The position numbers and the translations under genes are program-made. 64,000 nt of DNA from Orobanche coerulescens (taxonomy: Eukaryota; Streptophyta; Magnoliopsida; Lamiales; Orobanchaceae): NCBI GenBank assembly GCA_033398695.1, contig CM065814.1:107448501-107512500 (forward strand), given 5' to 3'. Shown one piece after another: positions 35,128 to 45,292 of the stretch. Below the pieces are notes generated by a model. It did not search any database and had not been told where the DNA came from. It saw nothing but the letters and a program-made list of their open reading frames with translations. How positions within the stretch are numbered: position 1 is the stretch's first letter; every line of letters begins with the position of its first letter.

Positions 35128-38100
35128 TGTAACATCCCCAGATCGAACCGGGAATATTACACGCCGCAGACACTCTCCGCAAGGATCCACCAGGCTAGAC
35201 ATCAAAACAACACATTACATTACATACCGACGAATCAAAATAACGAACCAATACACCGATTTGGTCTTTCGACACAGACTTACAAATAAAAATACATAAA
35301 CTCATCCAGACTCATACCCACGCAAGGGTAAAATACTTGCAACAACGAACAATAAGACAGCGGAAAAGACAATACAATGGACTCACTAATCGAACCCAAA
35401 ATCGGCCTTCGTGTGATTAGTATCATTCGTCTTTCATCATCCCTCGTCGATCCTGTGTCTTGCTCCCGAAAACCCGCATGTACCGGACACAATACAGACA
35501 TCCACCCCCGATTACTCGGGGTTAGCAAACTCCACTGTTTCGCTAGTGCAAGTATAAAGTTCAAATACGAGCCATACATAACACATTCCGAGAATACAAC
35601 GAAAGACTTCGAGGTATATTTAGTTAAAAATAGTTCAAGTCTTGAAAGTAGAAACGTAAGTAAGCACTTTGAAAACACTTCCAAATCTCGGAGTTTTGAA
35701 AACATTTGAAATTGAAAAGTTCTTAATTCCTCGAAAGTCATTTAGGTCACAAACCAAAGTTTTTTTCCAAAATGCAAATCCGTTAACAAAACGCGGGGTC
35801 CACGACCCAACCATTACAGTAACAAAACACAGGGTCCACGACCCGATCATCCACTTCAATTCACTTACAAGTGCACATTACACATAACACATTAATCTTA
35901 TGCCATTCTAGCCAAGCACCGAGACTCGATATATAATGTCTCTCGACCCTGAGCACAAAGCATTGTGATACTCTGGACAATATCACAATTAATCATGAAA
36001 ACATCAACATCAATATCACAGCAACCACACTTGGTAACCCGTGACCGTACCCATTAGTATCGGCCCCCAGAGGCCCCGTCGGACCGTCCCCAGGTGGGAA
36101 ACCACTTCCGCGGCCGTACCCATTAGTATCGGCCCCCATAGGTCCCGTCGAACCGTCCCCAGGTGGAAGAGCATCAACACACGCACCCAAGTCCACTTTC
36201 GTGGCCGTACCCATTAGTATCGGCCCACAGAGGCCACATGCCATCCCCAGGTGGAAGAGTAACAACTCACAGATTATAAAACCACAACTCTCAAAGGTCA
36301 AACACACAAAATATATATAGTCGAGGTACCTTGCTAGAATGGCCACATTATCTAACACGTTCTCACGACCCAGAACTATAACAATTCACAAGGGAATACA
36401 AGATCTCAACAGCACCGAACGACACAACCAATATCACACGAACTCTCATATTCATCCATAACCACGTGACTCCAAGCACATAATTTCACAAGAGAATTAC
36501 ACTGTACATTTACCGACGCCATAATCATACATAATGACGTCACACGAAAGTAAGGTGATCCTATACTCGTCACTAACACACATATCCAACTAAGCATATT
36601 AATTTCCAACACACACGGTTCACCTTTACGAAAAGCATGGTGGTAAATATACCGATTCTTTTGAAAAATGGTTATAAATATTTATTTAGCACATATCGAC
36701 ACCTAGCAACCATTATATCCACAAAACACGTAATGTATGGGCAAGATACTTGCCTCGAAACCACGATCGCAACAAGACGACGGATGAAATACGGTCGAAT
36801 AGCCCCGAACCCCCGAACAATATCAAGAACGCAATAGCACCACGAGTACTACGAGAATAACACCACACGAATCATCAATCACCAAACGGGATTCAACATC
36901 GGAAATCCTCGAGCACCTATAATCCTCCGGAAGGAACAACAAAAGATGATTACGACAAGAATCAAGGCAAAAACGACGGAAATCCCAACAAACTATCGAA
37001 AGGAACTCATTGGGGCATTTAATCGAACACTAAATGTTCAATAATTCCCAAGAACACTCGAATCATCAATCGAGTTAAACAAACTCGATATATGGATATA
37101 CAATCCGTATAACACGATTAATAACATCATACTACACCAACCAATGTATCAAAATCGGACTAGAATCGAAATCAAGAACAAATTCTCCAAAAAGTCAACT
37201 TGAAGGAAAATCAAGAAATATACCTTGATCCGATGAAACACACGGATTAGATGTTGATATAATCAACAAGAATCTTCCAAAACGCCTTGGAATTGATTAG
37301 AATCGGCCAAGAACTCGATTTCCCGAGCCTCCCGTCGCCAGCCGCCGAAAAAGGAAGAAAATCGCGTAAAAAAATGAAGTCTGGCCGAGCCAGGCTATAT
37401 ATAGCCGGCAGGGTTACGGCCAGAATCGCAAAGGCCTTACGGCCGTAACTCGTCCCTTACGGCCAGATTTCGGCAGCCTTACGGCCAGAATCGCATTCGT
37501 CAAAAATCGCCAAAGACTGCCGGACACTTACGGCCGTAACTGGCACACATTACGGCCGTAACCGGCCTTCGTCAGGAAGCTGCCAGGCGCCATACGGCCG
37601 TACCCGATCACGCCTTACGGCCGTAACGTGTGCCGGCACCTTACGGCCGTAACTCGGCCAGGCCAGGCCCTGCTCCGACCGTGACTCGACCGTGGCCACT
37701 CCGACGGCCCGGACGACCCCGAAACCCGAACCTGAGTAAAAACCGAAGATACGGTTACGAAGTACTCGCAAAGACGAATCCAAGCGCTAAGAGAACACAC
37801 GATTCCGACCACCCGAGGTGTCGGAATTCGACAACGGAAGTAATTACCCCAAACTTTGGGAAATTACAAAAATGGCCCAAAATGTCCGAAATACACGATA
37901 CATGATCGAAACACCGAACCAACACTCGCAACATGAATAATAACATTAAATGAACTTACGAGAAACTCGAAACAACAGTTTTGGACGAGATTCGCAAGAA
38001 TCGAGTTCAAGTGCGGAAAAGTCGCTAAAAAGCTCGGAACTCAACAAAACGATACCGAAACGAACTCGGATGACAAAAAGTGCAGAATTAATCATTCTCG

Positions 38101-38190
38101 GAATGACGAAATTGTCATGAGCGAGTCGTCAAAACGGACTTCCGCCGAAAAAAGAAAATTTACCGGAAATCGAAAATTGCGGATATTACA
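35128..38190 (-). repeat. LARD LTR copy 3 (right outer, 5' LTR)
   Basis: 3063 bp. Between about 35380 and 35770 it has a dozen small deletions relative to copies 1 and 2, nearly all one base to three. TATA palindrome 37393-37406, array 37410-37665. Confidence 0.92.
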
Positions 38191-38195
38191 GGGCT
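38191..38195. repeat. Target site duplication GGGCT (right)
   Basis: Directly follows GGATATTACA; partner 12520-12524. Confidence 0.9.
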
Positions 38196-38388
38196 CTTGA
38201 AACGTTGCAAGGACACACGTCGCGCTACTATTGGGGGAGTCTGACGGTTTGTCAGACTTGTCCCCTGGCGTGCCCTCGAAAAGATGCGTACGCGGGATTC
38301 AAGGGCAGCATTTATTGTATCCCCTCCCGACGGTTGCCTTCCAGCCCTCGGAATTTCGCCTATTTGCACAGAGACCCCTGCTCCCGCC

Positions 38389-38395
38389 TATAAAA
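38389..38395 (+). promoter_or_regulatory. TATA box of the Tat opposite-strand gene
   Basis: TATAAAA in CCGCCTATAAAAGGGGC, about 155 bp before the ATG. The leader that follows is CT-rich (TTCTTCATTTTCACTCTTC) and contains AG|GTAAGA near 38500, which could be a 5'UTR splice donor. Confidence 0.65.
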
Positions 38396-38544
38396 GGGGC
38401 TAGGGCTTCTTCATTTTCACTCTTCACGCATCCTTTCATTTTAGCCGAAACTCTGCAGAAATTTCCGGAGCTTCTTGTGCCGATCGTCTTCCTTTCTTTA
38501 GGTAAGAAAAAATCAATCTTCTTTCTCCCTTTACTTTTCATAAT

Positions 38545-41107
38545 ATGTCGGGAGGATCTAAGGCCTTCGAGACCGGAAGCACTTCTGCCACCGCGACTTC
38601 GCCGGACCGGGAGGAGCTTCCCGTGGGAGTCGATATGGAAACGTCCGTTGAGGCCATTCGTGCGGGGATTGCCCCCGTAGAACTCGAAGATCTCTTCAAC
38701 GAGGCCGAAGTGGCGAAAACGGCGGCGACGGCGGAGCAGGGGGGGCTCGCCGGTGGACGAGGATGAACTGGTGTGGATGACTTGGGAACGGGAAAGTGTA
38801 TTTGGCCCCGCCTATATGGTTTTCGCCAAGATTATGGAGGGAATCGCCGGACCCTGTTCGGAATTTAACTTTGAAGCCTACTCCGCCTCTCATCCTTATG
38901 AACATGTGAAGCAGACGGTGTTTCGAGCCGCCGACCCGTCTCAGTGGGACCCTTGGAAAGATCCGGAGTTCGGCGATTCCCTTTGCCGTTCGCCGTCTCC
39001 TACTTATTGATCGCCTGTAATTTGGCGCTGCTCCAACTGACGCCGAACGCCTGGCTACAGGTCATCTGCACTTTGACTCTCTTCGGTGGTCACCGGTTGT
39101 TCCGCCTCCTTTCTGCGATGGAGATGAACTATCTCTTCAAATTGGCTGCGCAAAAAGGGTCGATCGGCGGCAATCATATTCAAGGCCGAATGGGAAGAGT
39201 GGTTCTTGGTGTGCCGAACAAGGCCCGGGGCAATCTGGAAAAATGGTGCTGGGTCGGCGGAGCGTGGCGATCGGCATCGAGTGACAGGCCAGAGGAGGAG
39301 TTGGAGATCCCCACCAATTTTCGGGAGAGGAATCCGAGTAAGGGTTTTAACTCTCCCTTTGATCGGACTTGTCTTGAACTGATCTAATTTCGTTTCCTTT
39401 TTGCAGGACCTCTTGTTCCAGCGATCGGCGATCTCCCTTTCGATTTCTTGATCGTTTGGGAGCGGATTCATGACTTGCCGGATTCTTTCATAGACGTTCG
39501 CTCACTCGGTGGCGAACTTCATCGGTTGGGGGCCCGATTATTTCGCTTCCCTCGTCACTTGAGAGTTCCAGGTATAAATTTTATTTCTTCTTCTTTGCTT
39601 GACGATCGTCTTTAGGAGGTCGTAACGTCCAAGCAGTTGTCTAACTTGTTTGTACTTCTTCTTTGACAGAGATTCACTTTCCCCTCTTTGTCGAGCCACC
39701 ACCAGAGATCGCCATGTCTAACCCAGGACTCATCGGTCACCTTCACCAGGGTAAGAATACTGGTCGCGTTCCTGCGACGACGTCTGGCCCTGCTCCGGTG
39801 GTGAGGCCCACTGTGGTGCCGGTCGCCGAGCCGGAAGTTCAAGGTGAGGAACAACTCCAGCGCCGCAAGAGGCGTAGGCCGGAGGAGTCCCTGCCCACCA
39901 CTGAGGCGGACGTGTCTATTCTGGAGCCTCCGGTTGTTGCGGCTCCTATCTCCACCATTCCGATGATGGAGGGATCAGGCTCTAGGCCCTCGACGTCCGG
40001 CTCCAGGGCATCGGGTGGCTTCTCGAAGAAGGTGGCGATTGCTGAGGCGGAAACTTCTCGGGGCAAGCCTTATTTTGGCCGCGATCCCGAGCTGGTCAAT
40101 AGGTAAGATAGGATCGAACTTTCCGAGTTAGGTGTTTTGAGTGAGATATAGACTAACTCCCTTGTCATTTTTGTTTGCGCTGCAGGATCCGTCTTGCCGA
40201 CCCGGATGTCGCTCCCATGGTGCTGGATTTCTTGTCGAATAAGGCTCCACAAAAGTCCCTCGACGTCCCCACTTACGTTCAGAAGGCCATCACCTCACTG
40301 GCTAAGGCTTGGACGACCGATCTTGATGCGATCGCTCGTCGGCGATCTGGAGATACCATGCAGGCGACCATTGCCCTGGCTCTCCAGACGGCGACGATGG
40401 CTGTCCAAGCTGCCAAGGATTTTGAGGGGCGACCCTCCACTGCTCGCCTTCATAGCGATCTCGAGGCCGCTCGTAACACAAACATTGAATTTGCCAACTG
40501 GATCCAGTCTATGGAGAAGGAGAACATAGAGGCGGCCAAACGAGCTAAACAGGACGTCGACCGACTGAAGCAAGAGTTGAGCCGCTCCAAGGAAGCGGCC
40601 AATCGGTTCCGTGATCAGGAGAAGGAAGCCCGCCGGAAGCATGCAGCTTCGCAGGAGGAGGCGGCCGGGCTGAAGGCGACAGTGGATCGGCTCAATCGCG
40701 AACTGGAGGCGGCGAAGGGTGAGCTGGAGAAGGCTAAGGGGGAAATGGCGGCCAAGGTGGTTGAACTGGCAGAAGCTGAGAAATCAACTGCAGAGTTGAG
40801 AGGGCATCTCAAGGCGATCGAGACTAATCCCTACCTCAATGTTGCGCTCGTTGGCGAGTTCGCCTATTACATGGCTTATGCCGACGCCGTACGAGCCGCC
40901 AAAAAGGTAGGGATCGAGATCGGTCCTTTGATGGAGAGCTTCAAAGCCTATGCACTCGAGCACCCTCTGCACCCGGAGTTCTCCTTGCCGATCCTTGACC
41001 TCGTCGACTTGGGGATCGACTTGAGTTGGTATCCTTTGCTGAGGCCGATGGGGGGGGCGCATGCCGATCCGCCACCTGAGGGCGAAGACCAGCCGGTGGG
41101 ACCTTGA
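38545..41107 (+). CDS. Tat accessory gene on the opposite strand to pol (4 exons; putative gypsy-type transposon domain plus coiled coil)
   Basis: Exons 38545-39337, 39407-39571, 39670-40102 and 40186-41107 join in frame (introns of phase 1, 1 and 2; all GT-AG), giving about 770 residues. Exon 1 resembles the plant 'putative gypsy type transposon' family (Pfam PF04195): LLQLTPNAWLQVICTLTLF, then NLEKWCWVGGAW. Exon 3 is Pro/Ser-rich with a basic RRKRRRPEE, a possible nuclear signal. Exon 4 has a long charged coiled coil (about residues 515-645). Extra ORFs between pol and 3' LTR, some antisense, are known in Tat elements; their function is unknown. Exon 1 shows two one-base frame changes, in the G run at 38739-38745 and near 38970, which cancel. 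Without RNA data the exons are inferred from splice motifs and frame. Confidence 0.75.
39338..39406 (+). other. Intron 1 of the Tat opposite-strand gene
   Basis: CCGA|GTAAGG ... CCTTTTTGCAG|GACC, 69 bp, with a T-rich tract before the acceptor. Contains in-frame stops, so it must be removed for the protein to continue. Confidence 0.78.
39572..39669 (+). other. Intron 2 of the Tat opposite-strand gene
   Basis: TTCCAG|GTATAAATTTT ... CTTCTTTGACAG|AGATT, 98 bp, T-rich. The frame on both sides joins as PEIHFPLF. Confidence 0.78.
40103..40185 (+). other. Intron 3 of the Tat opposite-strand gene
   Basis: CAATAG|GTAAGATAGG ... TTTGCGCTGCAG|GATCC, 83 bp. The frame joins as LVNRIRLADPD. Confidence 0.78.
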
Positions 41108-41197
41108 GAGATATCTTTATTTTCCTTGTAACTTGTAATTTTCTGCTTTCCCTTTGTATTGCCTTCGGGCTTTGTAATGTACGAAATCTTTGTTATG

Positions 41198-41203
41198 AAT
41201 AAA
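41198..41203 (+). terminator. Polyadenylation signal of the Tat opposite-strand gene
   Basis: AATAAA in GTTATGAATAAAATATTCC, about 90 bp after the stop, preceded by TTGTAATGTACG-type sequence usual near plant poly(A) sites. Confidence 0.65.
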
Positions 41204-42179
41204 ATATTCCTTTTTCACACTGTGTCTTTTCATGTACGATCGCCTTTGAATGTTTGCATGCAAATTTTTACAAGTATGTGTATGATAGCTTCCAGAGTTT
41301 TATCCGACCGATTGTCTGAATGTTGAATGTATTGACATGTTTCGAATCGAAATTCTTACTTGTAAATTTTGTTGAATAATTCTGATCGTCCTACGTGTGT
41401 ATGAGCAAAGCCGATCGGGTGCGGTTCCTTCCTCTCGATCGCATTTAGGACTAGCTCCCCTTCTTTGCCCCTTGTTTTTGTTTACTTATTGTAAGTAAGG
41501 GAGCAAAAATAGTATGTTTGGTGAGCTATCCTCAGTTTTGCCGACTTTGAGGAATCGTGCACGGTCGCGTAGTTCGATGGACCGACCTCCACAACCGTGT
41601 ATTTGTGTGCGAGGGACATTGCCTATCCCGCGACTCACTTTATTGTGAGGGTCCTCCGTTAGGCTGTGCCTGCCTTGAATTTAAACGAAAGGCGTGCGAT
41701 CTTGGTCTGGAGGAGTCCTTGCACGGGGCGTCATCGGTTTATTCGACTCCATGCCCGTGGCTTGTTAGCTCTGCTTCCACCTCGGCCCTCCATGAAGATG
41801 GCGACCCTCGACGGTGTACGTTGAGACGGGGGTAGTGGCACGTTGCATTGTCCGGGTTTACCATGTTTAGATGATGAACCTTGAGGACGTGCGAACGTGT
41901 CCACTGATTATTTTGGAGGGTCCTTCGGCTACGCCGACCTCGTATTTAAATGAAGGGCGGGCGATCTCAGCCCAAAGGAACCTTGCATGGGCGAAGCTGT
42001 CGGTTCCATCGACCTCCAGGACCATGGCTGCATTGCTTCTACCTCGGATCGCCATGTATGGACGACGATCCTCGTCGGTATGCGAAATGCTCGGTGGGGC
42101 GATCGCCAAAATAGATGGGATAGCAAAAATCTCATTATATTCCTTGTACATAGGATAGTAGAAACTGACTACAAAGTTT
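41204..42179. other. Non-coding Tat region between the two convergent genes, with a diverged ~300-bp duplication
   Basis: No gene is seen. A block near 41580-41860 is repeated in diverged form near 41880-42100: both have GAGGGTCCT(C/T), a TTTAAA(C/T)GAAGG-type step, GCGATCT, CCTTGCA(C/T)GG, GCTTC(C/T)ACCTCG and CCATG(A/T)A with GGACGAC-type ends. Confidence 0.6.
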
Positions 42180-44500
42180 TCACTGGTAGTATTTCTTCAG
42201 ATGCACGGTGTTCCAGGGATATTGATCCGGAGTACCGTCAGGATGTTCAAGTTCGTAGGCTCCCCTAGTTAGCCACTTAGATATCCTGAAGGGGCCTTCC
42301 TAGTTTGGACCAAAGACGCCTGTATGGGTTTGGATCTTCTTGAGGACGAGATCGCCTACTTGAAACCTTCTTTCTTTAACCTTTGAATTGAAGAACTTCT
42401 TGGCTCTCCTTTTGTGGATTGTGTTCCTCATTTCTGAGGCCAGTCGTAGTTCTTCGAGCATGTCGAGGTCGATCCGTCGGGCCACATCTTTGTCGGTAGT
42501 CATCTTTTGTTCGGTTCGATGGCTGAGGACGGCGATCTCCGAGGGAATCACCGCTTCAGTTCTGAAGGTGAGGGCGAATGGGGTTTCACCGGTTGAATTA
42601 CGGGTCGTTGTTCGATAGGACCACAAAACGTCTGGGAGCTCGCTCGCCCATCGTCCTAGCCTGGATTCAAGTCGCGCTTTAATTGTGTGTTTTAGGATCT
42701 TGTTCACAGCCTCTACTTGTCCGTTCGTCTGAGGGTGATATGGTGCTGAAAACAACCTTTTGATTCCCCACTTCTCACAGAATTGCATGACTTCTAAAAC
42801 GTCGAACTGCTTTCCGTTGTAGGAGATGATGGCCTGGGGCAGACCGAATCGGCATATGATGTTTCTCCAGATAAACTTGATCACTTGCTCTTGGCCGATC
42901 TTGTTGAGCGGTTCGGCCTCAGCCCATTTGGTGAAATAATCGACCCATACGATGGCGAACTTACAGCCTCCTGGAGCCGTCGGCAAGGGACCTATAAGGT
43001 CGATGCCCCATTGCACGAATGGCCAAGGGCTGTACATGGAGGTGAGCTGTTCGGGGGAGAGTTTGATGTTCGGGCCCATTATTTGACACCTGTGACACGA
43101 TCTGGTGTAGGCGATCGCGTCCTTCTGAAGTGATGGCCAGAAAAAACCTTGCCTGGTTGTCTTATGGATGAGAGCTCGCCCGCCCGCATGATTTCCGTAA
43201 ATCCCATCATGGATCTCGGCTAAAACGAGCCGACCTTCCTCCGGTGTAATACACTTGAGGAGGGGAAGGCTGAAAGATCGCTTGTAAAGCCGGTCGTCCA
43301 ATAGGGTATATCTGGTCGCACGGAGCTGGAGTTGGCGAGCTTTAACACGGTCGTCAGGGACCGTTCCGTCCTTTAAGTATTTGATGAATGGAGTCATCCA
43401 ATTCTCCTCGGCAGCCGCAATCGTGGTAACCAGGCTTCTGTCGATCGCCGGCCTTGCCGACTTTGTGATTTGGATATTAGAGAAGTCGGCTGCCCCCTCA
43501 GATGATGCTAGTTTGGAAAGGGCATTGGCCTGGGAGTTGTGCTCTCTCGGGACTTGTTTGATTAGCACTTCTTCAAATTTTGTGCACATTTCGACGACCA
43601 GCTCTTGGTATTTGACCATCTGTTCGCCGCGTGCCTCATATTCTCCCTTGACCTGGTTCACGACCAAGAGGGAGTCCATGAAGATGTGGAGGCGACGAAC
43701 ATCCAGGGCGAGGGCTAGATCGAGCCCGCCTACCAAGGCTTCATATTCGGCTTCATTGTTGGTAGCACGAAAACTGAAACGCACATCATTAGTGAAACTT
43801 TGTCCGTCCGGACTGATGAGGACAATCCCTGCCCCTGCTCTTGAATTGGTCGCCGAGCCATCCACATATAACTTCCAGGCAGGTCGGCCGATCTGGGTTG
43901 GACTGTGAGGGAACGTTAGTTCCACCACGAAGTCCGCCAGAGCTTGGCCTTTGATCGCCGTGCGAGGAGCGTATGTGATACCATATTGGGCGATCTCCAG
44001 TGACCACTTGAGGAGTCGCCCGTTGGTGTCCGGTCGGTGTAGAACTTGCCTTAGAGGTAGAGTTGTCAGGACTTCCACTTGGTGTTCGAAGAAGTAAGCC
44101 CTTAGCTTACGAACACTCATGACAAGGGCATAGGCGATCTTCTCCAATGGTGTATAGCGTGTTTCAGCGTCATGGAGCACTTGACTAACATAGTAGATCG
44201 GCAAGTGGACTTGTTCCTCCGCTCGCACCAAAACGGCACTCAGTGCGACCTCCGAGGCTGCCAGGTAAAGGAATAGTTTCTCACCGGGGATCGGCTTTGC
44301 CAGGATCTGGGGGTTAGATAGATATTCCTTTATTTTGGCGAACGCTATCTGACTTTCCTTCGTCCATGCGAACTTCTTGTTCTTGATGGTCACGAAGAAA
44401 TGCTTGCTTTTATCGCCGAGCCGAGATATGAAACGGTTGAGGGCGGCTAGACAACCTGTGAGGCGTTGCACCTGCTTGACGTTCCGCGGCTCCTGTATGT
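42180..44500 (-). pseudogene. Tat pol: RNase H, second RNase H, integrase (5' part lost in gap)
   Basis: Open 44471-42300 (723 residues), starting in the RT thumb (LNRFISRLGDKSKHFF). Domains in order: Ty3-type RNase H (YVSQVLHDAETRYTPLEK), the extra archaeal-type RNase H of Tat (WKLYVDGSATNSRAGAGIVL, NNEAEYEAL, FMDSLLVVNQV), and integrase (HRCQIMGP, WGIDLIGPLP, HPQTNGQVEAVNK). Two catalytic residues are changed: ANALSKLAS where ADAL is usual in the second RNase H, and IISYNGKQF where Asp replaces Tyr in working integrases. A TAG at 42300-42302 interrupts GPN-EGPFRI; the original end is about 42180. This copy could not integrate by its own enzyme. Confidence 0.9.
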
Positions 44501-45000
44501 NNNNNNNNNNNNNNNNNNNNNNNNNNNNNNNNNNNNNNNNNNNNNNNNNNNNNNNNNNNNNNNNNNNNNNNNNNNNNNNNNNNNNNNNNNNNNNNNNNNN
44601 NNNNNNNNNNNNNNNNNNNNNNNNNNNNNNNNNNNNNNNNNNNNNNNNNNNNNNNNNNNNNNNNNNNNNNNNNNNNNNNNNNNNNNNNNNNNNNNNNNNN
44701 NNNNNNNNNNNNNNNNNNNNNNNNNNNNNNNNNNNNNNNNNNNNNNNNNNNNNNNNNNNNNNNNNNNNNNNNNNNNNNNNNNNNNNNNNNNNNNNNNNNN
44801 NNNNNNNNNNNNNNNNNNNNNNNNNNNNNNNNNNNNNNNNNNNNNNNNNNNNNNNNNNNNNNNNNNNNNNNNNNNNNNNNNNNNNNNNNNNNNNNNNNNN
44901 NNNNNNNNNNNNNNNNNNNNNNNNNNNNNNNNNNNNNNNNNNNNNNNNNNNNNNNNNNNNNNNNNNNNNNNNNNNNNNNNNNNNNNNNNNNNNNNNNNNN
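44501..45000. other. Assembly gap, 500 N
   Basis: Exactly 500 N between two unrelated sequence types: Tat pol on the left and a LINE 3' end on the right. The round size suggests a nominal scaffold gap, so distance and adjacency are uncertain. Confidence 0.9.
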
Positions 45001-45292
45001 AGTTAGGGAAGTGAGATTGAGATGGTTTGGCCACGTCCGCAGGAGGCAGGCATCTGCTCCGGTGAGGAGGGTCGAGAGTTTATTGGTGGTCGGGGAGAGG
45101 AGGAGAGGCAGACCGAGGAGGACGTGGGAGGCGCAGCTGAGATTAGATCTGAAGGCCTCAAACCTTTCTGAGTCCATGACTGTTGATAGGTGCACTTGGA
45201 GACGCCAGATCAGAGTTGTGGATTATTTTGTAGGGAGCGGTGCTGTAGTTGAGAGCCTCAGAGTTGGGTTGTCTCGGTTAGCTTTGACCTAA
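45001..45292 (+). pseudogene. C-terminal tail of LINE reverse transcriptase protein
   Basis: About 94 codons with the conserved non-LTR tail: LRWFGHVRRRQASAPVRRVE, then RRGRPRRTW and a DLKASNLSESM..DRCTWRRQIRV segment. No RT catalytic part is present, since it would lie in the N gap. The reading frame reaches a natural stop at 45290-45292. Function in intact elements is target-primed reverse transcription; this tail region follows the RT domain. Confidence 0.85.

Larger units (their letters stand above)
12525..38190 (-). mobile_element. Tandem LARD-like element, LTR-internal-LTR-internal-LTR
   Basis: Three near-identical ~3.1 kb LTRs (12525-15612, 29363-32459, 35128-38190) alternate with two copies of one ~2.7 kb non-coding internal domain. 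The middle LTR has a PBS on its left and a PPT on its right, so it serves as 5' LTR of one unit and 3' LTR of the other. Only one pair of target duplications (GGGCT) flanks the whole. Copy 1 of the internal domain is enlarged by a MITE and by Tekay-4. No gag or pol is encoded, so mobilisation would need proteins from a relative such as a Tekay element. Confidence 0.88.
11530..44500 (-). mobile_element. Tat-lineage Ty3/gypsy element, split by a 25.7 kb insertion and cut by the gap
   Basis: Read on the minus strand from the gap: 3' part of RT/RH, a second (archaeal-type) RNase H, integrase, a gene on the opposite strand, PPT (12390-12379) and 3' LTR (from 12378). The dual RNase H and an extra ORF between pol and 3' LTR are hallmarks of Tat elements. 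It is interrupted at 12524/38196 by the LARD tandem with GGGCT duplications. Gag, protease, most of RT and the 5' LTR are not seen. The left border of the 3' LTR is approximate. Confidence 0.8.

Noticed and set aside
13410..36358. Glycine-rich ~120-codon ORFs on the minus strand at 13410-13772, 30249-30611 and 35993-36358
   Set aside because: Translation of the three-unit LTR repeat; conserved only because the LTRs are copies.
38496..38540. A 5'UTR intron starting AG|GTAAGA in the Tat opposite-strand gene
   Set aside because: A donor-like site exists, but no convincing acceptor lies before the ATG at 38545; mentioned only as a possibility.
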